A DNA stretch of 64,000 nt from assembly GCF_035982055.1 (NCBI RefSeq), contig NZ_CP108427.1, positions 7,935,001-7,999,000 on the forward strand, read 5' to 3'. The position numbers were made by a program, and so were the translations under genes. Positions 49,280-59,338 of this stretch are shown here, one piece after another. Position 1 is the first letter of the stretch. Each line of letters begins with the position of its first letter. The stretch comes from Streptomyces sp. NBC_01288 (GTDB lineage: Bacteria; Actinomycetota; Actinomycetes; Streptomycetales; Streptomycetaceae). The notes beneath the pieces were generated by a model, which ran no database searches, was not told the origin of the DNA, and saw only the letters and a list, made by a program, of their open reading frames with translations.

Positions 49280-49960
49280 CGGCGGCAGCGTCGGCAAGGA
49301 GCCCCCGTCGACCGTCAGGCCGGATCCGTCACGGCGCCCGCTGAGCCAGCCGAGGAGATCCGCCGGGCTTCCGGTGACGGTGACTTCGGGCTTCTCGGAG
49401 GCCCGGCCCGTGCTCCACGCGTGCGTGCCGTCGGTGAGGTGGGTCGACGGTACGTCCGGGTGCCCGTCGAACCGCTCGACCAGGAAGGAGATCTCCCGCT
49501 GGGTGAACTCCTCCGGGAGGTCCTCCAGCTCGTACCCGATGCCCAGGTCCACGTGGTGCAGCTCGACCTCGGCCCAGCGCCGGAACGGGATCTGGGACGC
49601 GGAGTCGACGACCCCGTTGCGCAGCTCCACGGTGCGCGACCAGTCCGCGGGAGCGGCACCCGCGTCCTGGAAACGGGCCCCGCTCTCGCGCACGTCGGTG
49701 AGCTGGACGTCCAGGGGGCGAGGGGCGTCGTGCTCGATGTCGGCGTCGCGCACGCTCGCCGTCGCGTACATGGGGCGCCCCTCCAGGACGTTCACGAGGG
49801 CGTCCGCGTTCCGGGCGAGGTGGGCGAGGACGTGGCCGCGGCTCCAGCCGGGAAGCCGTGACGGCTCGGCCACGGAAGCGTTGTCCAGTCCGGCGGCAGC
49901 GGTGAGCACTCGCTCGGTCGCATCACGTACAGAGGCCAGGTCATGAGCGTGATCAATCAT
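49274..49960 (-). CDS. maleylpyruvate isomerase family mycothiol-dependent protein
   Basis: The protein is 228 aa from ATG 49960 (MIDHAHDLASVRDATERVL). A frame extension to 50059 lacks family similarity and is rejected. The DinB-like four-helix N-terminal part contains LPGWSRGHVLAHLARNADAL at about 39-58, with the metal-ligand-type His in the GHVLAHLARN motif. A second His pair lies in RWAEVELHHVDLG at about 131-143. This is the MDMPI domain plus a C-terminal SCP2-like segment (VTVTGSPADLLGWLSGR). Family members isomerise maleylpyruvate using mycothiol or act as mycothiol S-transferases; the substrate here is unknown. It is divergent from uvrA across 225 bp. Confidence 0.88.
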   Translation of the reverse strand: MIDHAHDLASVRDATERVLTAAAGLDNASVAEPSRLPGWSRGHVLAHLARNADALVNVLEGRPMYATASVRDADIEHDAPRPLDVQLTDVRESGARFQDAGAAPADWSRTVELRNGVVDSASQIPFRRWAEVELHHVDLGIGYELEDLPEEFTQREISFLVERFDGHPDVPSTHLTDGTHAWSTGRASEKPEVTVTGSPADLLGWLSGRRDGSGLTVDGGSLPTLPPL

Positions 49961-50185
49961 GCTGCTGACCCTAGTCCCGCCACACCTTTGGGTGAAGGTG
50001 GTGAAGCAGTGCCGTAAATCGAATGCACGTGCTATATCGTCGGGTGCGGCGTCGGGCATGCTGGAAGGCCGGAGGTTGTTATGCCTCGGCCGGGATTCCG
50101 ACCGGCGTTGTCAGTGGCTCCCCCTAGTCTGAGAACGACGGGGGCCCCGCCCCTGTCACTTCTCTCAAGAAAGGTGCGGACCGGC

Positions 50186-53164
<2,979 letters not shown>

Positions 53165-53187
53165 CCGGCACACGGCAGGAACATGAA

Positions 53188-53225
53188 TGCGGCGCCCCGC
53201 GGGAACTCCCCCGCGGGGCGCCGCA
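53188..53225. terminator. bidirectional terminator between uvrA and the sugar kinase
   Basis: A perfect 16-bp stem (53188-53203 with 53210-53225) closes the 6-nt loop AACTCC. It is 24 bp after the uvrA stop and 39 bp from the end of the convergent kinase gene. Confidence 0.85.
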
Positions 53226-53263
53226 CTTGGCGGCGCGCACAGCCCGCCACCGCTCAACACCCG

Positions 53264-54175
53264 CTACAGATCGCCCAGTTCGGAGGCGTACGGCGGTTCC
53301 GCGCCCGCCCGTGAGCACGTGATCGCCGCCGCCCGCGCCGCGAGCCGCAGCAACTGGGTCCAGCCGTCGCGGCCCAGGACGGCCATCCCCTCCGCGGACA
53401 GCGCGTTGCGCGTGGACAGGCCGTGCAGCAGGGCCGCGTTGACGGTGTCGCCGGCGCCGATCGTGTCCACGACGTCGACCTTCTCGCCCGGAATCGGGTA
53501 CACCGTGCCGTCCTGGGTGTACGCGGCGAGGCCGTCGCCACCATGGGTGATCACGACCGCCGAGGGGCCGGCGTCCAGCCACTCGCGCGGGGTGCCGCCC
53601 AGCCACAGCGCGTCCTCCTCGGAGAGCTTGAGGAGCGACACGTACGGCAGCCAGCTCTTGAAGCGCGCCCGGTAGGCGTCCGCGTCGGGGATCAGACCCG
53701 CCCGGATGTTCGGGTCGAGCAGAGTGAACACGCCCTGCGCGAACGCGGTCCGCATCAGCTCCTCGTAGGCACTCGCGCCCGGTTCCAGGACGAGCGAACA
53801 GGTGCCGAAGGACACCGCCTCGGTCTCGGCGGGCAGCGCCGCGGGCACCTCGAAGAGCCGGTCGGCGGTGCCGTCGACGTAGAAGGAGTACGTGGCCGAG
53901 CCGTGCGCGTCGAGCGTGGCGACCGCGAGGGTGGTCGGCTCGTGGCCGCGCTGTACGTCCAGGACGTCCACGTCGGCCTGCCGCAGCCCGGCGAGGAGGG
54001 CCTCGCCGAACGCGTCGTCGGAGACGCGGGAGCAGAAGGCGGTGGGGGAGCCGAGGCGGCCGAGGGCGACGGCGGTGTTGTACGGGCCGCCGCCGAGCGC
54101 CGGCTTCAGGGCGGCGAGGGCTCCCGTGCCCTGCGGCACCAGGTCGATCAGGGCCTCACCGGCTACGACGATCAC
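53264..54175 (-). CDS. PfkB-family carbohydrate kinase (fructokinase-like)
   Basis: The protein is 303 aa from GTG 54175 (VIVVAGEALIDLVPQG), with AGGGA upstream. The start overlaps the LacI stop (GTGA). N-terminal PfkB motif: LGGGPYNTAVALGRLG at about 32-47. C-terminal signature: DTIGAGDTVNAALL at about 242-255, with the anion-hole GAGD and catalytic Asp. It phosphorylates a sugar, probably fructose or a related hexose, with ATP in the cytosol. Translational coupling to a LacI regulator suggests a sugar-responsive two-gene unit. No transporter is adjacent. Confidence 0.92.
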   Translation of the reverse strand: MIVVAGEALIDLVPQGTGALAALKPALGGGPYNTAVALGRLGSPTAFCSRVSDDAFGEALLAGLRQADVDVLDVQRGHEPTTLAVATLDAHGSATYSFYVDGTADRLFEVPAALPAETEAVSFGTCSLVLEPGASAYEELMRTAFAQGVFTLLDPNIRAGLIPDADAYRARFKSWLPYVSLLKLSEEDALWLGGTPREWLDAGPSAVVITHGGDGLAAYTQDGTVYPIPGEKVDVVDTIGAGDTVNAALLHGLSTRNALSAEGMAVLGRDGWTQLLRLAARAAAITCSRAGAEPPYASELGDL

Positions 54176-55230
54176 GAGATGTTTCCCTTCTGGGACTGTT
54201 CGGACGGGGCGGGCTGGTTGGGACAGCCGCAGGACGTGCGGTGGACGAAGGCGCAGGGGAGCCGCAGGACTTGGGCCGGTCGGTCCGGCGCGGCGAGCCG
54301 GTCCAGCAGCAGCCGTACGGCCTGGGCGCCGATCTCCTTGCTGGGCTGGGCGATCGCGGTGAGCCGGGGCTCGAACAGGTCGGCCCAGGTGAAGTCGTCG
54401 AAGCAGCACAGTGCGAGGTCGCCGGGGACGGACAGACCGCGTGCGCGCAGGGCGCGCAGGGCGCCGATGGTCATCGCGTTGTTGGCGGTGACCAGGGCCG
54501 TGGGCGGGGCGGTGAGGGACAGCAGCTTCTCGGTGGCCCGCGCGGCGGCGGCCGACTCGGAGTCGCCGTGCGTCAACAGCCGCTCGTCGTAAGGGAGTCC
54601 GGCGGCGGCGAGGCCGTGGCGGTATCCGGTGATCCGCTCACGGGTGGTGCTCAGCCCGGGCAGGCCCGCGACGAGACCGATACGGCGGTGGCCGAGTCCG
54701 GCGAGGTGGGTGACGAGGTGGGCCGTCGGTTCGACGTTCTCGGCGCACACCTGGTCGACGGGCGGCGCGTCGGCCGAGGGCGCCTCGACCACCCGGTCCA
54801 GGAACACCGTCGGTACGGAGTGCCGGCCGAGGTAGGCGACCAGGGCGTCCGGGGCCGCCGACGGCGCGACGATCATGCCGTCCACCCGGCGCTCGTGCAG
54901 GAGTTGGACGACCGTGCGCTCGTGCTCCGGGTCGTCGTGCGGGTCGGCGATGAGCAGGCTGTAGCCCTGTTCCAGGGCTCCGGCCTCGACGCCCTGGAGG
55001 ATCTCCGTGAAGTACGGGTTGCTGATCGCCGACACCGCGAGGCCGATGGAGCGGGTGCGGGACGTGACCAGGGAACGGGCGAGGGTGTTGGGGGTGTAGC
55101 CCAGTTCCTCGATCGCGGTCAGTACGGCCTGCCGGGTGCCGGGCAGCACCGGACGGGTGTCGTTCAGGACGTGCGAGACGGTCGCGACGGACACACCGGC
55201 GCTCCGCGCGACGTCGGCCATGGTGGCCAT
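54172..55230 (-). CDS. LacI-family transcriptional regulator
   Basis: The protein is 352 aa from ATG 55230 (MATMADVARSAGVSVATVSH), preceded by GGAGGGGG. The N-terminal LacI helix-turn-helix and hinge are clear (DVARSAGVSVATVSHVLN, then LGYTPNTLARSL). A periplasmic-binding-protein-like sensor follows (IGLAVSAISNPYFTEILQGV, GHRRIGLVAGLPG, ALVTANNAMTIGALRAL, CCFDDFTWADLF). The C-terminus has a CGCP pair. It probably represses itself and the coupled PfkB kinase and is released by a sugar. A LacI-type operator lies 83 bp upstream of its start. The longer frame to 55620 is rejected because the family N-terminus is at MATMADVA. Confidence 0.94.
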   Translation of the reverse strand: MATMADVARSAGVSVATVSHVLNDTRPVLPGTRQAVLTAIEELGYTPNTLARSLVTSRTRSIGLAVSAISNPYFTEILQGVEAGALEQGYSLLIADPHDDPEHERTVVQLLHERRVDGMIVAPSAAPDALVAYLGRHSVPTVFLDRVVEAPSADAPPVDQVCAENVEPTAHLVTHLAGLGHRRIGLVAGLPGLSTTRERITGYRHGLAAAGLPYDERLLTHGDSESAAAARATEKLLSLTAPPTALVTANNAMTIGALRALRARGLSVPGDLALCCFDDFTWADLFEPRLTAIAQPSKEIGAQAVRLLLDRLAAPDRPAQVLRLPCAFVHRTSCGCPNQPAPSEQSQKGNIS

Positions 55231-55312
55231 CCCGGATCCCCCTCCCCGAGGTGCGGCGGGCCCTGAAATGGTGCGGGCCTTCTGGGCGGGAACGTATCCC
55301 ATCCGCCGCCAG

Positions 55313-55340
55313 ACGTAAACGCTTGCGCAAACGTTTACGT
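55313..55340. promoter_or_regulatory. palindromic LacI-type operator between LacI gene and Rieske gene
   Basis: Perfect 9-bp arms ACGTAAACG (55313-55321) and CGTTTACGT (55332-55340) flank a 10-bp centre that contains TTGCGCAA, itself a palindrome. AT-rich relative to its surroundings and rich in CG-centred steps typical of LacI sites, it lies in the divergent region 55231-55447 and is the best autoregulation candidate. Confidence 0.75.
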
Positions 55341-55447
55341 ACCGTGAGCGCCCGTCCGGTGAACCCACCTCAAAGCGGGCGGAACCGCGCGGGTATCGTC
55401 GCCGTGCAGTGCCCCTTGAGCAGCCCGAACAACAGCTGGAGACCCCC

Positions 55448-55870
55448 ATGCCCGGCCGCCCCGCCCCGAGCCGTCGTACCGTCCTGCGCGGAGCGGCCCT
55501 CACGCCTGTCGCCGGGCTCGGACTCGCCGCCTGCTCGGGCGGTGGCTCAGGGGCCGCGGCGACCCCGACCGCGCCCGTGGAGCTGGGCGCGGAGAGCGAG
55601 GTCGCCAAGGGGAGCGCCAAGCTGTACCGCGATCAGAACGTGGTCGTCAGCCGGGCGGCGAACGGCACCCTCAAGGCGTACAGCACGATCTGCACGCACG
55701 CGCAGTGCCCCATCAACAAGTTGGACGGCACGACCCTCGTCTGCCCGTGTCATGGCAGCCAGTTCGACGCGATGACCGGCAGGGTGGTGCAGGCGCCGGC
55801 CACCGAGCCCTTGCAGGAGCTGAAGGTGACGGCCGAGAACGGGAAGATCGTCGCGGGGCCGGCCGCCTGA
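55448..55870 (+). CDS. Rieske [2Fe-2S] protein with Tat signal and lipobox
   Basis: The protein is 140 aa from ATG 55448, with GGAG 8 nt upstream. The N-terminus has a twin-arginine signal (PSRRTVLRGAALTP) running into a lipobox-like GLAAC, so it is probably exported folded and lipid-anchored. The Rieske cluster ligands are CTHAQC (Cys, His) and CPCHGSQFD (Cys, His), spaced as in ubiquitous small Rieske proteins. Such proteins transfer electrons outside the membrane; the partner is unknown. It is divergent from the LacI gene, so the shared 217-bp region could co-regulate both. Confidence 0.92.
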   Translation: MPGRPAPSRRTVLRGAALTPVAGLGLAACSGGGSGAAATPTAPVELGAESEVAKGSAKLYRDQNVVVSRAANGTLKAYSTICTHAQCPINKLDGTTLVCPCHGSQFDAMTGRVVQAPATEPLQELKVTAENGKIVAGPAA

Positions 55871-55897
55871 GCCTCAGGGCGTCCGGACCGGGGCGGC

Positions 55898-56845
55898 TCA
55901 CTCCCAGTCCCAGCCGATCCCCACGATCCCCGACCGCATCCGCGGCTCCACGAGGTGCACCGAGTGGTGCCCTCCGGCCAGCCGCAGCTCCTGGCGGCCG
56001 CTGCGCGGCGCTGCCGCCGAGTGCTGGGTGAAGCGGTGGCACCGCACCGGCAGCGCGTTCTCGTCGAAGCGCACCTGGAGCGCGTACTGGCCGCCCGCGA
56101 TACCGAAGTCTCGGACGTACTCGCGGGAGACGCCGGCGGTGCCGTCCTCGACGCCGTAGCGGAAGAGGAACGTATCTCCGGAGCGCAACCGGGTGCCGAA
56201 GAGGAGCTCGGCGACCAGGATGCCGGTCTCGTGGTGGCGGCGGACGCGGCCCGTGCGGCAGTTCTCCAGGGCGTGCACGGTCATGCGGTCCGGGGCGCAG
56301 CCCGGGTCTCCGTAGTGCACGGCTATGAAGCGGTCGATGCCGTCCCGGTGGGCGCGGACGATGTGGTGCGACTCGCGGCCGACCAGCTCGCGGTGCGGCC
56401 CGATGCGCACGCGCTCGTGGTGCCCCAGGGTGTGCAGGCCGCTGTCGAGCGAGGCCTCCAGCTCGGCCAGCAGCTGTTCCAGGACGCCGGAGGCCTCGAC
56501 GAAGGAGCGGTACGAGCGGGCCGCCGGGCGCTGCGCCACGGCGCGTTCCTCGGCCTCGGCGAGCAGCCGGATCAGGGACTCCTCCGGGAGCTGGAGGATC
56601 TCCTCCAACGCGCGTACGGCGCGCAGCGACTCGGGGCGCTGCGGGCGGCGGGCGCCCTGCTGCCAGTAACTCAGGCTGGTGACACCGACCTTGACCCCGT
56701 AGCGCGTCAGGTGGTGCTGGACGCGTTGCAGCGGCAGTCCGCGCGCGGCGATGGCGGCGCGCAGTGCGACATGGAAGGGGCCGCCGCGCAGGGCCGAGTC
56801 CAGTTCCGCGGTGGCGACGTCCGCCTGCTGTGTGGCGTGCGGCAT
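55898..56845 (-). CDS. XRE-like helix-turn-helix regulator
   Basis: The protein is 315 aa. ATG 56845 (MPHATQQADVATAEL) is preceded by AAAGGG; a frame extension to 56872 would cover the operator-like palindrome. A helix-turn-helix lies at about residues 24-85, around LRAAIAARGLPLQRVQHHLTR, written here as LRAAIAARGLPL then QRVQHHLTR, and GVTSLSYWQQGARRP, which looks like an Xre/Cro-type domain that reads cassettes of repeats. Coiled-coil helices follow (about 90-150). The C-terminal ~150 residues form a beta-rich, His-rich domain (RESHHIVRAHRDGIDRF, HRFTQHSAAAP, GGHHSVHLVEP) with no family I can name. Its target genes are unknown. A TGTGAA/TTCACA palindrome 15 bp upstream suggests autoregulation. 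Confidence 0.75.
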   Translation of the reverse strand: MPHATQQADVATAELDSALRGGPFHVALRAAIAARGLPLQRVQHHLTRYGVKVGVTSLSYWQQGARRPQRPESLRAVRALEEILQLPEESLIRLLAEAEERAVAQRPAARSYRSFVEASGVLEQLLAELEASLDSGLHTLGHHERVRIGPHRELVGRESHHIVRAHRDGIDRFIAVHYGDPGCAPDRMTVHALENCRTGRVRRHHETGILVAELLFGTRLRSGDTFLFRYGVEDGTAGVSREYVRDFGIAGGQYALQVRFDENALPVRCHRFTQHSAAAPRSGRQELRLAGGHHSVHLVEPRMRSGIVGIGWDWE

Positions 56846-56859
56846 GCAGGGGCCCTTTC

Positions 56860-56873
56860 TGTGAATGTTCACA
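56860..56873. promoter_or_regulatory. TGTGAA-TG-TTCACA inverted repeat upstream of XRE-like gene
   Basis: Six-bp perfect arms with a 2-bp centre lie 15-28 bp upstream of the XRE-like start codon, overlapping where a promoter or leader would be. This is a plausible operator for the regulator itself, but the site is short. Confidence 0.5.
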
Positions 56874-57059
56874 ACGGCTGGTCAGGCCGTTCACGCGAGT
56901 TGCTTCGGGGCCCCCGTCGGCGCCGGAGAAAGGTCCTTCACATCCGTACGCCCTCGTTCACGCCCCGAGTTCCCCCGCATTGAAGCGTGTTGACCAAGTC
57001 CCGACAACACCTGTCGCCCATCAGGCATATGTGACTTGGCCCGGTCGCGGTGGGTGGTC

Positions 57060-57431
57060 TCACGGCGGTGCGGGCGGCCCGTCGGTGCCCAGCACGTCCC
57101 TGATCGCCCGCGCGGACACGGCCGACTTGTGCAGGAAGCCGTGTGCGGGACTGGCGGCGATGAGTTCCTGGAAGTCCTCCCTGGAGTGGGTCGAGATGAG
57201 GATCACCGCCGGTACGTCGCCCACCAGCCGGCGCGCGACGTCGAAGCCGTTCTCGCCGTCGAGGTCGAGATCGACCAGGACGACGTCGGGGGCCTTTTCC
57301 CGGGCCTGGGAGAGGGCGTCCGCGCCCGTCGAGGCGATGCCGACGACTTCCACGCCGCCACGTTCCAGCAGCGCGCGAGCCGCCTCCAGGAACCGGGCGC
57401 TGTCATCGACGAGGAGACAGCGCAGCGACAT
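57060..57431 (-). CDS. receiver-domain-only response regulator
   Basis: The protein is 123 aa from ATG 57431 (MSLRCLLVDDSARFLEAA). A CheY-like receiver is complete: acidic pair DD at 9-10, phospho-acceptor Asp54 in VLVDLDLDG, Thr/Ser in ILISTHS at about 80-86, and Lys in FLHKSAVS at about 101-108. The chain ends at PPAPP with no DNA-binding domain, unlike the LuxR-type regulator at 62650. It may work by protein contact or as a phosphate sink. It is divergent from the solute-binding lipoprotein across 172 bp. The frame upstream to 57623 is rejected as lacking receiver sequence. Confidence 0.88.
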   Translation of the reverse strand: MSLRCLLVDDSARFLEAARALLERGGVEVVGIASTGADALSQAREKAPDVVLVDLDLDGENGFDVARRLVGDVPAVILISTHSREDFQELIAASPAHGFLHKSAVSARAIRDVLGTDGPPAPP

Positions 57432-57603
57432 GTGCCCAGCTTGCCAACCGGTGGTCGGTCGCGCCTTCCAGCTAGCCGGAAAGTGCTGAACTCCCGTGCC
57501 GCGACCGAAGGTTCTCGTGCACGCAGGGCGAGGGGGATGCGACGGGCGGTAGCATGACGGCGCCCTGGGGAGACCATGCCGTCCGGTCGGGTGGGGGTGT
57601 GCT

Positions 57604-59010
57604 ATGAACGGAACGAGTGCCACGCGCGCGTGGCCCGACGCTCGTCAGGTTCGCAGGGTCCGTCGGATCCGGAGAACCCTGGTTCCCTGGGTGGTGTGCG
57701 CGGCCCTGCTGCTGGCCGCGTGCGACGGCGGCGCGAGCGACGCCAAGAGCGCGAGCGCGTCCCCGAAGGACACCACCTGCGACGGGAAGATCCACGGCAC
57801 CGCGCACATCACGGTGTGGTTCCACGCGGGTCCGAGCGGCGAACTCACCACGTTGCGGGACCAGGTGAAGGACTTCAACAAGGCGCAGAAGCAGGTGCGC
57901 GTCGAGCTGGTCACCCTCCCGGAGAACCGCGCCTACACCGACCTGGTGCTCTCCGCCGCGGCCAGCGGCGACCTGCCCGACCTCCTCGACTTCGACGGGC
58001 CCAACCTCTACAGCTACGCCTGGTCGGGCAAGCTCCGGCCGATCGACTCCTGTGTGCCCGCGAGCGTCCGTGCCGACCTGTTGCCGACGATCCGTCAACA
58101 GGGCACCTACGCGGGCAGGTTGTGGGGCATCGGCACCTTCGACTCGGGCATGGGCCTGTATGTGCGCAAGTCCGTCATGAAGAAGGCCGGGATACGCATC
58201 CCGACCGGCCCCGAGGACGCCTGGACGGCCACCGAACTGACGGGCATCCTGCGCGAGTTGCGCACCCAGGGCTACAAGGCACCCCTCGACCTGCGGCTCG
58301 TCTACTCGCAGCCGGGCCAGGAGTGGAACACCTACGGCTTCGCGCCCGCCGTGTGGTCGGCGGGCGGCGACCTGATCGAGCCCAAGAACTTCCGTACTGC
58401 CGACGGCTATGTGAACGGCCCCGGTTCGGTCAAGGCGCTCACCGACATGCAGAACTGGGCCAAGGCAGGGCTCATCGACATGGTCAAGGACGACAAGGCG
58501 TTCGTCAGCGGCCGCAGCGCGATCTCCTGGTGCGGGCACTGGACCTATCCGGAATTCAACAAGGCCTTCCCCGGGGACGTCGCGATCGTCCCGCTGCCCG
58601 ACTTCGGCCAGGGGACCGTCACCGGCATGGGCTCCTTCCAGTGGGGCGTCCCGGCGGGCAACGCGGACGGTGACGCCGTCTGGCGCTTCCTGTCCTTCCT
58701 GCTCCGGCCCGCCCAGGTGCACCGGATGACCGTGGCCAACGGGGCGATCCCGGCCACCGAGAGCGCCATCAAGCTCTCGCCGCAGTACGCGCCCGGCGGC
58801 CCCGAGCACCTCTTCATCGAGCAACTCCGGGACGGAGTCGCCCGCCCCAGGCCGCAGACGCCCGCCTACCCGGCGATCACCGACGCCTTCTCCCGGGCCT
58901 TCGCGAAGATCATCTTCAACCGGGCGCCGGTCCAGGCCACCCTCGACGAGGCCGCCAGGAAGATCGACGAGGACCTCGCGGCGCACGACGGCTATCCACC
59001 GAGCAAGTAG
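57604..59010 (+). CDS. extracellular solute-binding lipoprotein (ABC sugar-binding type)
   Basis: The protein is 468 aa from ATG 57604 with a G-rich ribosome-binding site. An N-terminal Arg-rich region plus hydrophobic core ends in a lipobox (VCAALLLAAC, Cys at about 40), giving a lipid-anchored extracellular protein. The body follows family 1 solute-binding proteins: HITVWFHAGPSGELTTL, DLVLSAAASGDLPDLLDFDG, GRLWGIGTFDSGMGLYVRK, and VSGRSAISWCGHWTYPEF near the hinge. The ligand is probably a sugar or oligosaccharide. No ABC permease or ATPase gene is adjacent, so it either shares a distant transporter or serves as a sensor for the nearby two-component genes (inference). Confidence 0.9.
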   Translation: MNGTSATRAWPDARQVRRVRRIRRTLVPWVVCAALLLAACDGGASDAKSASASPKDTTCDGKIHGTAHITVWFHAGPSGELTTLRDQVKDFNKAQKQVRVELVTLPENRAYTDLVLSAAASGDLPDLLDFDGPNLYSYAWSGKLRPIDSCVPASVRADLLPTIRQQGTYAGRLWGIGTFDSGMGLYVRKSVMKKAGIRIPTGPEDAWTATELTGILRELRTQGYKAPLDLRLVYSQPGQEWNTYGFAPAVWSAGGDLIEPKNFRTADGYVNGPGSVKALTDMQNWAKAGLIDMVKDDKAFVSGRSAISWCGHWTYPEFNKAFPGDVAIVPLPDFGQGTVTGMGSFQWGVPAGNADGDAVWRFLSFLLRPAQVHRMTVANGAIPATESAIKLSPQYAPGGPEHLFIEQLRDGVARPRPQTPAYPAITDAFSRAFAKIIFNRAPVQATLDEAARKIDEDLAAHDGYPPSK

Positions 59011-59024
59011 CGAAAGCGGGCGCC

Positions 59025-59230
59025 ACGCGCGTGTGCCCGACGGGGTTCTACGGGCGGGTGCCGGATGGGGTCGTACGCGCGCCTGCTCGACAAGGGTTCC
59101 ACGGGCGCGTGCCTGGCGGGGCCGCCTTCACGCGCGTGCTCGACATGGGTCCTACACGCGCGTGTGCTCGACAGGGGTCCTACGCGCGCGTGCCCGACGT
59201 GGGTCCTAGGTGCACGTGCCCGATTCCGAG
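59025..59230. repeat. imperfect tandem repeat array, unit about 24-29 bp
   Basis: About eight degenerate units follow one another in the 328-bp gap between the lipoprotein and histidine kinase genes. A consensus is roughly ACGCGCGTG, GCTCGACA, GGGTCCT in order. The best-kept units are at about 59138-59220. Unit length varies, and several copies carry CGCGCG runs and short palindromes (ACGCGCGT). No convincing coding frame runs through it. The rest of the gap (59231-59338) shows nothing I can name apart from the kinase leader. Confidence 0.7.
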
Positions 59231-59338
59231 GGGCCCGTCCTCCCCAAGGCCCTGACGATCATGGCCGATTGGGGGCAGGCTGGGCACGTGACCGACCATC
59301 ATCGATACTCCCCACCCGCCGGCCGCTGAGAGCCCGCC

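Noticed and set aside
49961..50185. SOS (LexA) box upstream of uvrA
   Set aside because: I looked for GAAC-N4-GTTC or TCGAAC-type palindromes and found only weak partial matches near 50018-50035.
54176..54409. N-terminal extension of the PfkB kinase
   Set aside because: It overlaps the LacI coding sequence, is Arg/Pro-rich and lies before the family start.
59025..59230. CRISPR array
   Set aside because: Units are head-to-tail and degenerate without unique spacers, and no cas genes are present.
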